Assembly: GCA_041581055.1 (NCBI GenBank)
Contig: JBFGCT010000001.1
Coordinates: 6,951 to 70,950, forward strand
Source of the DNA: JBFGCT01 sp041581055
GTDB lineage: Bacteria > Actinomycetota > Acidimicrobiia > Acidimicrobiales > Ilumatobacteraceae
DNA length: 64,000 nucleotides
Direction: 5' to 3'
The notes under the pieces are model-generated. The model did not search any database, was not told the origin of the DNA, and saw nothing but the letters and a program-made list of their open reading frames with translations. The position numbers and the translations under genes are program-made. Each line of letters begins with the position of its first letter. Positions within the stretch are counted from its first letter, which is position 1. This document shows, piece by piece, positions 9,001 through 17,422 of the stretch.

Positions 9001-9827
9001 ACGCCGACGAGCAACAGCAGCGCCATCGGGTAGGCCAGCCAGGGGTTGGCGTGCGGCAGCGATCGCGCCTCGAGCCACCACGGTCCGGTCCACGACAGGT
9101 CGATCGGGAAGCCCCGGCGGCGCACGCCGTCGATGATCGGCTCGGCGACGACCTGCGCCCACAGGCTCCACGAGATCATCCGGCACACGCCGTAGAAGAA
9201 CATCGCCCGGTACAGCGCGAGCAGCCCGCGCTCGGGGAGGACGCGGGCGAACCGCGCCCAGATCCGGGCGTCGGGCGGCACGACCGTGGTGCGCCAGTAC
9301 TCGCGGGTCAGCACGCGCCAGCTCAGCAGCACGACGACCAGCCAGAACACGTCCATCGCCAAACCGAGGCTCGAGTAGTAGGCGGCGGCGTCGAGATACT
9401 TGCCGCCGTCGACCGTCGCCGCGTACGCCCACGTCTGCGACGTCCAGTTCAACGTGGTGAACGGCCAGAGCAGCATCGTGCCGACCGAGTCGTTGACGTC
9501 GGTGAGCGCGTGGGCGGCGAAACCGAGCACGTAGCCGACCGTGAACGCCCGGTTGCGCTTCCACAGCCAGAACAGCGCGGTGACGATCACCCCGAAGAAC
9601 ATCGTGTGGGTGAAGCCCATCCCGGGCCAGCCGCGGTGCCACTGGTGCGGGATGTCGGCGCCATAGCGGGTGCCGTTGATCGTGAACCCGTACACCCAGA
9701 ACTTGGAGAGGAAGTCAGGTGTGAAGTCGCCGAGGAAGATCCCCCAGAAGCTGACCAGGCCGACCATCTTCTTGGGCAGATGGGCTTGAACCGCGTAGAT
9801 CTCGAACTGGTGCGCCGCCCAACTCAT
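8889..9827 (-). CDS. YdjM/DUF457-like membrane metal-dependent hydrolase
   Basis: 312 residues with about six hydrophobic helices and the family histidines: HRGWPGMGFTHTMFFG, then GFAAHALTDVND, resembling the HR-x-THS and H-x-D motifs of YdjM-type inner-membrane hydrolases. Substrates of the family are poorly known. The ATG overlaps the stop of the preceding small membrane gene (ATGA), so the two are translationally coupled. The C-terminal tail is basic (RAETRRRKRSRN) and its coding sequence runs 112 bp into the convergent gene 8680-9000. Confidence 0.6.
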   Translation of the reverse strand: MSWAAHQFEIYAVQAHLPKKMVGLVSFWGIFLGDFTPDFLSKFWVYGFTINGTRYGADIPHQWHRGWPGMGFTHTMFFGVIVTALFWLWKRNRAFTVGYVLGFAAHALTDVNDSVGTMLLWPFTTLNWTSQTWAYAATVDGGKYLDAAAYYSSLGLAMDVFWLVVVLLSWRVLTREYWRTTVVPPDARIWARFARVLPERGLLALYRAMFFYGVCRMISWSLWAQVVAEPIIDGVRRRGFPIDLSWTGPWWLEARSLPHANPWLAYPMALLLLVGVYWAAIRLWAPMGRAETRRRKRSRNGTQEVSGVHDSA

Positions 9828-10075
9828 GGCGACGACCGGCTTCGGCCCGTCAACCCGATCCGGTCGGTGAGCAACGGCCCGACGACGACGAACGCCACCA
9901 GCCACGCCGGCCCGACGAACCAGTTGAGCAGCCACTTGTGCCAGACGCCGAGCACGATGTAGGACACCGCGGCGGCGGCGTACCAGAACCACTCCTCGAA
10001 CCCGACCAGGCGCCGGGCGCCTCGGAAGTCGAGGCGGTCGCCGTCAGGACGATCGCTCACCGCACGGTCGGCCAC
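9824..10075 (-). CDS. Small two-helix membrane protein, 83 aa
   Basis: The frame is read from a GTG with TAGGTT (10084-10089) 8 nt upstream. The N-terminus is charged and two hydrophobic stretches follow (WFWYAAAAVSYIVLGV and VGPAWLVAFVVVGPLL). The stop overlaps the ATG of the YdjM-like hydrolase, so it probably acts with that protein, perhaps as a small subunit. No family is recognised. Confidence 0.6.
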   Translation of the reverse strand: MADRAVSDRPDGDRLDFRGARRLVGFEEWFWYAAAAVSYIVLGVWHKWLLNWFVGPAWLVAFVVVGPLLTDRIGLTGRSRSSP

Positions 10076-10160
10076 GAGCGGACAACCTAGTGTCCTGACC
10101 CGCCCGCCACCTCCCAGCCGCCAGACCGCCCCCACCTCCCATCCCGCCCGTAGCCCCACC

Positions 10161-10210
10161 GTTTGCGTCGCGATTGTGAGCGACCCCTCCCCCGAAATCG
10201 CGACGCAAAC
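10161..10210 (+). repeat. 50-nt palindromic repeat, single copy
   Basis: Perfect 15-nt arms GTTTGCGTCGCGATT and AATCGCGACGCAAAC enclose a 20-nt loop. The same arms with a different loop occur three times at 50908-51151. It sits between the divergent small membrane gene and MarR gene, and the rest of the 200-bp interval 10076-10275 shows only the two -10 boxes. This looks like a REP- or MITE-like dispersed element. Confidence 0.85.
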
Positions 10211-10275
10211 GAGGGGGCGGGTCGGGTCGTCCGGCCCGTTCTGGTCAGCGGTCGCTGGGTAGCGTACAAACCGTC

Positions 10276-10800
10276 ATGAGCGCGACAGCCAGCGACAACA
10301 CCGAGACCGGCGACGTCCATGGCGACACGTTCGACTTCGCCAACCCGATCGACCGCGACCGGGCGCGGCGCATCGGCGAGGCCTGGATCGAACTGCGCCG
10401 CGGCGCCCGCACGGCCAGCCTGCGCGACTACATGTACGGCAAGGGACACCGGCTCGAACAGGGCCAGATGGACGCCCTCGACCTGCTCATCCGGAACGAT
10501 CGGTCGATGCGCGGGCTCGCCGACCGGTTGCGCGTCGACCCCTCGACGGCGACGAGGGCGGTGCACCGCCTCGTCGACGACGGCCTGGCGGAGCGGTTCA
10601 CGTCGCCCGGCGACGGTCGGGTCGTCATGGTCCGCATCACCGAGGAGGGCCGGAAGCGCCGGGCCTACGTCGCCCGCCGGCGGTCGCGCGCCATGAGCCA
10701 GATCCTGAACGCGTTCGACCGCGAGGAGCGCGATCAGCTCGCCGACCTGCTCGATCGCTTCATCGACGCGCTCGACGAAACCGTCCGGACACTCGACTGA
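10276..10800 (+). CDS. MarR-family transcriptional regulator
   Basis: 174 residues. The winged helix-turn-helix spans about 65-130: LDLLIRNDRSMRGLADRLRV, DPSTATRAVHRLVDDGL and the wing DGRVVMVRITEEG. MarR proteins are dimeric repressors that usually answer to small aromatic or oxidant ligands. TAGCGT (10260-10265) lies 10 nt before the ATG. A palindrome stands 66 bp upstream, but it matches the dispersed repeat and so is probably not the operator. The sigma factor gene follows after 35 bp with its own -10 box; the target genes are not evident. Confidence 0.88.
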   Translation: MSATASDNTETGDVHGDTFDFANPIDRDRARRIGEAWIELRRGARTASLRDYMYGKGHRLEQGQMDALDLLIRNDRSMRGLADRLRVDPSTATRAVHRLVDDGLAERFTSPGDGRVVMVRITEEGRKRRAYVARRRSRAMSQILNAFDREERDQLADLLDRFIDALDETVRTLD

Positions 10801-10835
10801 GGGCGATCGGGACGACCCGCTAGGGTCGATCCGTA

Positions 10836-11432
10836 ATGGCAGACCAGGCCACGTTCGCGGAGCAGGCGATGGAGTTCGCGCCGCAGCTCTACTCGGCCGC
10901 GATGCGCATGACCCGCAACCGGGCCGACGCCGAGGATCTCGTCCAGGAGACCTACCTCAAGGGCTTTCGCAGCTTCCACACGTTCACCCAGGGCACGAAC
11001 CTTCGGGCCTGGCTGTTCCGGATCCTGACCAACACGTACATCAACAAGTACCGGGCCAGGCAGCGCCGACCCGACGAGACCGACCTCGGCGAGATCGAGG
11101 ATCTCTACCTGTACAAGCGGATGAGCACGATCGACGACGCCTCGCTCGGCCGGTCCGCCGAGGAGTCGCTGATGACGATCCTCCCCGACGACGAGGTCAA
11201 ACGTTCGCTCGAAGGCCTCCCGGAGAACTTCCGGTTGCCGGTGATCCTCGCCGACGTCGAGGGATTCTCGTACAAGGAGATCGCCGAGATGCTCGAGATT
11301 CCGATCGGCACGGTGATGTCACGGCTGCATCGGGGAAGAAAGGCGATGCACAAGGCGTTGTACGAGTACGCCCGTGACCGCGGACTGGTCGCGGCGGAAC
11401 CGACGGGCGAGGCCGTGGGGCAGGAGACTTGA
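10836..11432 (+). CDS. ECF RNA polymerase sigma factor, SigR/SigH type
   Basis: 198 residues with sigma region 2 ([39 protein letters not shown]) and region 4 ([35 protein letters not shown]). The sequence resembles the SigR/SigH group that controls the thiol-oxidative stress response in actinobacteria and is held by a zinc anti-sigma factor; that gene follows after 2 bp. TAGGGT (10821-10826) is 9 nt before the ATG. I do not see the GGAAT/GTT autoregulated promoter typical of SigR. mshA, a usual SigR target, lies 22 kb away. Confidence 0.9.
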   Translation: MADQATFAEQAMEFAPQLYSAAMRMTRNRADAEDLVQETYLKGFRSFHTFTQGTNLRAWLFRILTNTYINKYRARQRRPDETDLGEIEDLYLYKRMSTIDDASLGRSAEESLMTILPDDEVKRSLEGLPENFRLPVILADVEGFSYKEIAEMLEIPIGTVMSRLHRGRKAMHKALYEYARDRGLVAAEPTGEAVGQET

Positions 11433-11434
11433 CG

Positions 11435-11701
11435 ATGACCGAGTGCGACGAACCCGATTGCCGAGCGACGCTCCACGAGCTCGACCGGTTCCTCGACGAC
11501 GAGTTGACCGTCGAGACGCGCACCGCGATCCATCACCACCTGGAAGGCTGCCCCGACTGCTACGGCGCGTTCGACTTCCACGCCGAGTTGAAGCAGGTCG
11601 TGCGGGCCAAGTGCAACAGCGACGAGATGCCCGCCGACCTGCTGTCGCGGATCGAGCGCTGTTTCGACACCGACCTCGACGGCGACGGCCAGATCGGCTG
11701 A
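11435..11701 (+). CDS. rsrA: Zinc anti-sigma factor, RsrA/RshA type
   Basis: 88 residues with the ZAS motif HHLEGCPDC (H-x3-C-x2-C) at about 30-40, extra cysteines at 4 and 9 (TECDEPDC), and a helical C-terminus. In RsrA-type proteins disulfide formation among these ligands releases zinc and the sigma factor. It starts two bases after the sigma gene stop, so both are co-transcribed. A TTG six bases upstream is a possible alternative start; the ATG gives the usual N-terminus. Confidence 0.85.
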   Translation: MTECDEPDCRATLHELDRFLDDELTVETRTAIHHHLEGCPDCYGAFDFHAELKQVVRAKCNSDEMPADLLSRIERCFDTDLDGDGQIG

Positions 11702-11751
11702 ACGTCCCACCCATCGCGGGTTCACCCCGAGGGTTCGCTAGCCTCGGCGCC

Positions 11752-11904
11752 ATGCTCGCAGCCGAGATCTGGCACTGGTGGATCGGAATCGTCCTCGCGG
11801 GAGGCACGGTGCTCGCCGGCGTGGTCCTGCTCGCCGGGTACCTGGCCACCGTGACGTCCAAGCAGCACCCGCGCGGCAAGAAGGCCCGCGAAGCCGACCT
11901 CTGA
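11752..11904 (+). CDS. Small membrane protein, 50 aa
   Basis: TAGCCT at 11739-11744 lies 7 nt before the ATG. The peptide has one long hydrophobic helix (WWIGIVLAGGTVLAGVVLL, about 9-27) and a basic tail ending GKKAREADL. It stands between rsrA and tilS, ten bases before the latter. Function unknown; the promoter-start geometry and the tight fit before tilS argue that it is real. Confidence 0.6.
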   Translation: MLAAEIWHWWIGIVLAGGTVLAGVVLLAGYLATVTSKQHPRGKKAREADL

Positions 11905-11914
11905 GCGCCGGCGC

Positions 11915-12838
11915 ATGGGGCCCGATCCGGCGACGGCGCCACGTGCGCGGCTGCTCCGCCTCCCGGGCATCGCCGCCCTGCTCGCCCGCTGCACGTTCGA
12001 CCCGCCGGGGTCGCCGGTGCTCTGCGCGCTGTCCGGCGGCGCCGACTCGACGGCGATGACCGCGCTCGCGGTCGCCGCCGGCTGCGAGGTGACCACCGTC
12101 CACGTGCATCACGGCCTGCGCCCCTGCGCCGACCGCGACGCCGCCATCGCCGCCGACACGGCCCGCCGGCTCGGCGTCGGCTTCCGCATCGAACTCGTCG
12201 AAGTCGACGACGGCCCGAATCTGGAGGCGCGCGCCCGCGCCGCGCGGCGGCTGGCGTGCGGCCCGACGGCGATCACGGCGCACACCGCCGACGACCAGGC
12301 CGAGACCCTGCTCCTGGCGCTGATGCGGGGCTCCGGGGCCACCGGCTTGGCGGGGATGCGCCCTGGGCCGGCCCACCCGATCCTCGGGCTCCGACGGTCC
12401 GAGACCGAGGCCCTCTGTGCCGACCTCGGGCTGCCGACCGCCCACGACCCGACCAACGACGACCCGCGGTTCCGCCGCAACCGGGTGCGCCACGAACTCC
12501 GGCCCCTGCTCGACCGGCTCGCCGACCGCGACCTCTCCCCGCTCTTGAACCGCACGGCCGACCTCGTGCGCGACGACGACGATCTGCTCGACCAGCTCGC
12601 CGGCTCGCTCGATCCGACCGACGCGATCGGGTTGGCGGAGGCCCCGCTCCCCCTGGCGCGAAGGGCGATCCGCCGCTGGCTCGCCCGTGATGGGTACCCG
12701 CCGGACGCGGCGACCGTGGCGCGCGTCCTCGACGTCGCCGGAGGCGGATCGGTCGGCTGCGACGTCGGTGGCGGGCGACGGGTCGAGCGCTCGCGCCAGC
12801 GCTTGAGCCTTTGTGACGGCCCGCCGGATGGCGGCTAG
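11915..12838 (+). CDS. tilS: tRNA(Ile)-lysidine synthase
   Basis: 307 residues. The PP-loop ATP-binding motif ALSGGADSTAM is at about 38-48, followed by VHVHHGLRP, then ITAHTADDQAETLLLALMRG and the DPTNDDPRFRRNRVRHEL signature of TilS. The enzyme attaches lysine to C34 of tRNA-Ile(CAU), changing AUG decoding to AUA. The length matches short actinobacterial forms without the second C-terminal domain. In many actinobacteria hpt and ftsH follow; here the next gene is a phosphatase-like protein instead. Confidence 0.93.
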   Translation: MGPDPATAPRARLLRLPGIAALLARCTFDPPGSPVLCALSGGADSTAMTALAVAAGCEVTTVHVHHGLRPCADRDAAIAADTARRLGVGFRIELVEVDDGPNLEARARAARRLACGPTAITAHTADDQAETLLLALMRGSGATGLAGMRPGPAHPILGLRRSETEALCADLGLPTAHDPTNDDPRFRRNRVRHELRPLLDRLADRDLSPLLNRTADLVRDDDDLLDQLAGSLDPTDAIGLAEAPLPLARRAIRRWLARDGYPPDAATVARVLDVAGGGSVGCDVGGGRRVERSRQRLSLCDGPPDGG

Positions 12839-12884
12839 CCTGGCGATCCGGTATGCAGACTGCCAACGCACGGGGAGACCGCTG

Positions 12885-13391
12885 ATGCCCCCGCGGCTAC
12901 GGGGGAAATGGGCGCTCGGCATCACGCCGCGCAACTTCACGTGGATCCTGAAAGACAAGCTAGCGATCTGCGAGCGCCCGGGCGGCGTCGGTGAGAACCA
13001 CCGGCGGGTGCGCCGCCAGGAGGAGATCATCTGGCTGCGCGAGAACGGCTTCGGCTGTGTGATCTCGATCATCCCGGCGCCCCACAACCTGCACAACTAC
13101 GAGGAGCTTCAGCTCCCGTGCCGCCACCGCCCGTTCAACAGCGAGAACCTCGACGCCTACCTCACCGCGCTGTACACCGAGATCCGCGACCTGCTGAGCC
13201 ACGGCGCGAAGCTGCTGGTGCACGGCGAGGAGGTCGGCGACCGGATCGTCGGGGTGATGGGCGGCTATGTGCGCTGGTCAGGGCTGGTCGAGGACCCGAC
13301 CAAGGCGATCCAGGTGACCGAGCGGCTGGCGGGGCGCCAACTCGACCCGTTCGCCCGCGAGGTCATCATGCGCGCCCACGAGCTGCGCTGA
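12885..13391 (+). CDS. Dual-specificity phosphatase-like protein lacking the catalytic cysteine
   Basis: 168 residues from an ATG with GGGGAGA upstream; a TAGCCT box lies at 12836-12841. The layout follows small tyrosine phosphatases: strand-loop FGCVISIIPAPHN, LPCRHRPFNS, then KLLVHGEEVGDRIVGVMGGY and a helical end with PTKAIQVTERL. The expected HCx5R loop reads H113-G-EEVGD-R120, so the nucleophile position is glycine. It may be a pseudophosphatase that binds phosphate, or only distantly related. Convergent with the M23 gene 7 bp away. Confidence 0.55.
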   Translation: MPPRLRGKWALGITPRNFTWILKDKLAICERPGGVGENHRRVRRQEEIIWLRENGFGCVISIIPAPHNLHNYEELQLPCRHRPFNSENLDAYLTALYTEIRDLLSHGAKLLVHGEEVGDRIVGVMGGYVRWSGLVEDPTKAIQVTERLAGRQLDPFAREVIMRAHELR

Positions 13392-13398
13392 GAGCCGC

Positions 13399-14073
13399 TC
13401 AGCCGCGGATCGGCGGCGAGACCGAGCACATCTCGTCGTCGACGACCAGCAACGGGAGCGGGTCGACCGGCTCGTTGCCGGGCCGCACCTCGAAGTGCAG
13501 GTGGTAGTTGGTGTCGTTGTAGATGCCCGAGGTGCCGGTGTTGCCGACGTAGCCGATCACCTGGCCGAGCTGCACCGCGTCGCCTTCCTCGAGGCCGTCC
13601 TCGTGGCGCGCCATGTGGAAGTACTTGTAGGTGACGTCGTTGTCCTCGTCGTAGAGCGTCCAGCCGTGGCCGGCGCCGTAGTTCAGGCCGGAATCGACGT
13701 AGCGCTTGGTCAGCCGGCCGTTGGCGACGGCGAGCAGCGGCTGATCCCGCGAGCCCATGATGTCGACGCCCTCGTGGAGCCGCGAGCAGGAGTTCCCGCG
13801 GCAGTCGCCAAAGTTGTCGAGGACGTAGCAGTCCGACGACGCCTCGATGGGGAAGATCAACATCCCGTCGGGCGGGGGCTCGACCGGCGGGGCGACCGTC
13901 CCGAGGCGGCGGGCGGGTTGCAGCGCGCTCCCGGGGTCGTTGAGCTCGCCGCCCACCCCGTCGGCGTCGACGACGCTCGACGCGAACCGCCCGAGGCCGA
14001 GCACGCCGAGCCCGGCGCCGACCGCGGCGGCGCTCAGGAACTGGCGGCGGGAGAGAGGCGTGCGTTCGCTCAT
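13399..14073 (-). CDS. Tat-exported M23 metallopeptidase (first copy)
   Basis: 224 residues starting MSERTPLSRRQFLSAAAVGAG, a twin-arginine signal. The peptidase domain has the lysostaphin-type zinc ligands in RLHEGVDIMG (H-x3-D) and YHLHFEV (H-x-H), so the M23 site looks intact. Such enzymes cut peptidoglycan cross-bridges. An extra cysteine-rich part, SDCYVLDNFGDCRGNSCSR, comes just before the first ligand and is shared with the paralogue 125 bp upstream, suggesting disulfide bonds outside the cell. The interval between the two genes has only a TAACGT box and no other feature. Confidence 0.88.
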   Translation of the reverse strand: MSERTPLSRRQFLSAAAVGAGLGVLGLGRFASSVVDADGVGGELNDPGSALQPARRLGTVAPPVEPPPDGMLIFPIEASSDCYVLDNFGDCRGNSCSRLHEGVDIMGSRDQPLLAVANGRLTKRYVDSGLNYGAGHGWTLYDEDNDVTYKYFHMARHEDGLEEGDAVQLGQVIGYVGNTGTSGIYNDTNYHLHFEVRPGNEPVDPLPLLVVDDEMCSVSPPIRG

Positions 14074-14198
14074 GTGTCGGTCAGCGCCACGACGCGCGTC
14101 CACGCGACCGTGACATCTGGTTCTTCGGCAGGGCGCAGCCGTCGCTTGAGCCCTTTGTGTGACGGCGACGTTACCGGACCGTCACCAAACCGACACAA

Positions 14199-14846
14199 TC
14201 AGAACACGACGCTCCCGTCCGGCGGGTCGAACACGCCGAGCGGGTCGATCGCCGGCCCGCCCGCCGGGTGATATTCGAAGTGGACGTGGCAGTTGCAGGT
14301 CTCGGGATTGCCGTCGTCGGAGTTCCCGGTCTCTCCGACATAGCCGATGACCTGACCCGCCGCGACCGAACTGCCCTCGACGAGCCCGTCGGCGAACGCC
14401 GAGAGGTGGGCGTAGAAGTAGTAGGTCTCGTCCGGCTCGGTCAGCACCCACGCGTTGCCGGATCGGCCGGCGCCGGACCCGCCGTCGACGTACTGCTCGG
14501 TGAGCACGCCCATCGCCATCGCGTAGATCGGCTGCCCGAAGTCGCCGAAGACGTCGATGCCCTGGTGGCGGCGCTCACAATCGGACCCCCGGCAATCGCC
14601 GAAGTTCGACAGCACGGTGCAGAATCCGTCGAGCGGGTCCAGCGGGAATCTCCGGAACGGTCGCCGTGGCTGGATCCTGCGCGCCGGCTCGACGGCGGTG
14701 GCCGCCGCGTCGAAGCCGCCGTCGCCCGAGCCGAGCACCGTCGGGGCGACCCGGCCGAGGCGGCTCAGCCCGAAGACGCCGGCGCCGACGAGGCCGACGG
14801 TTGAGCCGATCATCTGGCGCCTGGTGCGAGTAGCGTTGGGATCCAT
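14199..14846 (-). CDS. Tat-exported M23 metallopeptidase (second copy)
   Basis: 215 residues. The start MDPNATRTRRQMIGSTVGL gives a plausible Tat signal. The zinc ligands appear as RRHQGIDVFG and CHVHFEY, and the cysteine block CTVLSNFGDCRGSDCE parallels the neighbouring gene, so the two arose by duplication. Its ATG and the ATG of the divergent epimerase share the CATG at 14844-14847, leaving no untranslated space between the genes. An upstream start is open in frame but would put the Tat motif deep inside the protein. Confidence 0.86.
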   Translation of the reverse strand: MDPNATRTRRQMIGSTVGLVGAGVFGLSRLGRVAPTVLGSGDGGFDAAATAVEPARRIQPRRPFRRFPLDPLDGFCTVLSNFGDCRGSDCERRHQGIDVFGDFGQPIYAMAMGVLTEQYVDGGSGAGRSGNAWVLTEPDETYYFYAHLSAFADGLVEGSSVAAGQVIGYVGETGNSDDGNPETCNCHVHFEYHPAGGPAIDPLGVFDPPDGSVVF

Positions 14847-15816
14847 GGCAGGGAGGCGGGTCTTCGTGAGCGGCGTGGGCGGCGAGCTCGGCACCCTCGT
14901 GGCCAGCCTGCTGGAGGACGAGCCTTGGGTCGGAGCGCTGGCCGGCATCGACGCCGACCCGCCACGTCGCAGGCTGCAGCGTACGACATTTCACCGGATC
15001 GACCCAGACGAACACGACCGGATCGTCGACACCGTGATCGCGTTCAACCCGCACGTTCTGGTGCACATCGGCGTCTGGGAGCCCAACGCCAGGGCGGCGC
15101 CGCGGGTGGCCGCCTCGCTCACCGACCAGGCGGCGACATCGGTGATCGGCGCGGCGGCCGAGTGCCGGGCGCTCGAGCACGTCATCGTGCGTAGCGGGAT
15201 CGAGATCTACGGGCGCGCCAAGGGGTCGCTGACCAGGCCCGACGAGTCGACCCAGATCAACCCGACCTCCGAGTACGGACACACCGTGGCGGGCATCGAG
15301 AAGACCGCCACCGCGGTCGGCCGGCGCATCGGGGTCACGGTCGGCGCGGTTCGTCTCGCCTCGGTCCTCGGCCCCCACGTCCCCTCACCGCTCGGCCGGT
15401 TCCTCCGGCTGCCGGCCGTCCCGTTCAGCGCCCTCGCCGACCCGCCGTTCGCGGTCATCGAGCACACCGACGCGGCGCGCGCCCTGGTCGCCGCGGCCCG
15501 CGTCTCGCTCGCCGAGCCGGTCAACGTGGTGGCGCCGGGGGCGATCACCTGCCTGCAGGCGGCCCGGCGCGGGCGCCGCCTGCCGATCCCGTTGCTCGGT
15601 CCGGAATGGCGGCTGGCGAAGGTCATGGCCCATGTCTTCGGCGCCCCGGTCCCCGACCACGTCGCCGAGATGCTCCACCGGGGTCGGCTCGCCGACAACG
15701 GCCGGATGGCCGAGTTGCTCGCGGTGACGCCCGACGCGACCACTCCGGATGTGATCGACCGGCTGTACGGCTGGCCGAGCATCATCCGCACGCCGGCCAG
15801 GGTTCGGGTCGCCTGA
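14845..15816 (+). CDS. NAD-dependent epimerase/dehydratase family protein
   Basis: 323 residues, extended SDR type. The nucleotide-binding glycine motif is VSGVGGELGT at 7-16. The active-site region reads RSGIEIYGRA and SEYGHTVAGIEK; a clean YxxxK is not visible, so substrate chemistry is uncertain. TAGCGT (14831-14836) lies 8 nt before the ATG, inside the coding region of the divergent peptidase. It begins a four-gene run with 1-nt TGATG overlaps, next to a PlsC-like protein; mycobacteria have a comparable epimerase-acyltransferase pair, hinting at a role in envelope lipids. Confidence 0.75.
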   Translation: MAGRRVFVSGVGGELGTLVASLLEDEPWVGALAGIDADPPRRRLQRTTFHRIDPDEHDRIVDTVIAFNPHVLVHIGVWEPNARAAPRVAASLTDQAATSVIGAAAECRALEHVIVRSGIEIYGRAKGSLTRPDESTQINPTSEYGHTVAGIEKTATAVGRRIGVTVGAVRLASVLGPHVPSPLGRFLRLPAVPFSALADPPFAVIEHTDAARALVAAARVSLAEPVNVVAPGAITCLQAARRGRRLPIPLLGPEWRLAKVMAHVFGAPVPDHVAEMLHRGRLADNGRMAELLAVTPDATTPDVIDRLYGWPSIIRTPARVRVA

Positions 15817-16565
15817 TGACCGACCTCGCCCGCGTCATCCCGCTCCCGGTGCGGCGCGGGGCGGCCGCCGCCGCATCGTCGGTCTCCGACGCGATGTCCG
15901 GGGCCGGCGCCGCGGCCCGCCGGGCGACCCAGTCGCCGGGCATGATCGACGATTGGGGCCGCGACCCCGCGCTGGTCCGGTCGCTGATGACCGTCGCCCA
16001 ACTCCGATGGGGTGTGACGCTCGGCGGCCACGACCGCCTCCCGAAGCGCAAGGGCGCCCTGATCATCGTCAACACCCGCCGGTTCGCGCTGGCGCCGGTG
16101 ATCGCCGCGTTCGCCATCACCCGGGCGACCGATCGCCCCGTGCGGTTCGTCGGGCGGCCCGACGACGCGCCGGTCGGGGCCTTCGCCCGACGGGTCGGCG
16201 CGCTGCTCGACAACCCCGACGAGGTCGGGGGCGCGCTCCGCGCCGGCGAGCTCGTCGTGCTCGGGGCCGCGCCGTCGACGCGCTCCCGGGAGGTCGGCAT
16301 CATCGATCACTTCCATGTCGGCGCGGCGTTCGCCGCGTCGGCCCCCGTCTACCCCGCGGCGACGACGAGCAGCCCGTTCACCCGCCACGCCCGGGTCGAG
16401 ATCGGCGACTTCGTCCGCAGCAAGCGACGGCGGCGCGGGCCGCTCAGCGAGCTCGAGCTCGCCGACCAGGTCGCCACCCGGATCGAACTGCTGCTCGACG
16501 AGTTCGGCGACCTCAACACCGGGTGGCCGTTCGGTCAATTCTCCTTCCGCGGGATCGGCCGCTGA
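15816..16565 (+). CDS. PlsC-like acyltransferase with altered motif
   Basis: 249 residues, coupled by TGATG to the epimerase. The core resembles glycerophospholipid acyltransferases: GALIIVNTRRFALAPVIAA, RPVRFVGRPDD and the later region GELVVLGAAPSTRSREVG, ending with a lipid-acyltransferase-like tail. The catalytic HX4D motif is replaced by NTRRFALAP, so the protein may be inactive or use another residue. No signal peptide; the Ala-rich N-terminus is probably amphipathic. Confidence 0.55.
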   Translation: MTDLARVIPLPVRRGAAAAASSVSDAMSGAGAAARRATQSPGMIDDWGRDPALVRSLMTVAQLRWGVTLGGHDRLPKRKGALIIVNTRRFALAPVIAAFAITRATDRPVRFVGRPDDAPVGAFARRVGALLDNPDEVGGALRAGELVVLGAAPSTRSREVGIIDHFHVGAAFAASAPVYPAATTSSPFTRHARVEIGDFVRSKRRRRGPLSELELADQVATRIELLLDEFGDLNTGWPFGQFSFRGIGR

Positions 16566-17422
16566 TGCCGTACGTCCGCGTTGCGGATGGCGCGCGCATC
16601 CACTACTCGACCTTGGGGCGGACGAGCGCGGCGCCGATCCTGTTCATCCAGGGCCTCGGCGCCGACAAGAACGGGTGGAACCTGCAGCGGTTCGCCGCCG
16701 CGCCCCGCTATCGCTCGATCGCGCTCGACAACCGGGGCGCGGGCCGCAGCGACAAGCCGCACGGCGCGTACACCCTCGAGCAGATGTCCGACGACGCGAT
16801 CGCCGTGCTCGACCACGCCGGCGTCGACACCGCGCACATCGTCGGCGCGTCGATGGGCGGCGCGATCAGCCAAGTCCTCGCCGTCGAGCACCCCGAGCGG
16901 GTCAGGTCGTTGACCCTCGCCTGCACGGCGGGCCGCAACCACCCGTGGCGCGAGGAGCTGCTCGCCAGCTGGCGCGACATGGCGCTCGAGCGCGGCCTCG
17001 GCTCGATGGGCAAGGAGGCGGCGCGCTGGGTGATCGGCCCACGCTCGTTTCGCCGGGTGCTGCCCGCGATCGGCTGGCTGGGTCCGCTGGCGCTCGGCCG
17101 CCCGTCGCACGCGTTCGCCGCCCAGGTCGACGCCATCCTGAACGTCGACATGACGATCGCCGAGCGGGTGCGCGAGATCGAGGCGCCGACGCTCGTGCTG
17201 GTGGGCAACCAGGACATCCTCACGCCGCGCGGCGACAGCGAGGACCTCGCCGAGCGCATCCCGACCGCCGAGTTGGTCGTGATCAGCGGCGCGGCCCACG
17301 GCTTCATGATCGAACACGCCTCGACGTTCAACCGCGTGCTGTTCGAGTTCATCGGGCGGGCCGAGGCCAAACACCGCGCCCAGCGCCCCGCCGGCCGCTC
17401 CCTCGACGCCGCCGCTGGTTGA
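16565..17422 (+). CDS. Alpha/beta hydrolase
   Basis: 285 residues with an intact hydrolase fold: oxyanion segment FIQGLGADKNGW, LDNRGAGRSDKP, nucleophile elbow GASMGG (Ser near 98), acid region VLVGNQDILTP and catalytic His in GAAHGFMIE. It resembles 3-oxoadipate enol-lactonase-like esterases, but the substrate cannot be told from sequence. It overlaps both neighbours by one base, so it belongs to the same transcript as the epimerase and the FAD enzyme. Confidence 0.85.
   Translation: MPYVRVADGARIHYSTLGRTSAAPILFIQGLGADKNGWNLQRFAAAPRYRSIALDNRGAGRSDKPHGAYTLEQMSDDAIAVLDHAGVDTAHIVGASMGGAISQVLAVEHPERVRSLTLACTAGRNHPWREELLASWRDMALERGLGSMGKEAARWVIGPRSFRRVLPAIGWLGPLALGRPSHAFAAQVDAILNVDMTIAERVREIEAPTLVLVGNQDILTPRGDSEDLAERIPTAELVVISGAAHGFMIEHASTFNRVLFEFIGRAEAKHRAQRPAGRSLDAAAG

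Noticed and set aside
10801..10835. SigR-type autoregulated promoter
   Set aside because: No GGAAT and GTT pair with the right spacing is visible before the sigma gene or before mshA; only the common -10 box.
12803..14163. Similar sequences GCTTGAGCC...TTTGTG near 12808 and 14146
   Set aside because: The likeness is about 20 bp with gaps; one copy is inside tilS, the other intergenic. It is within chance for this composition.
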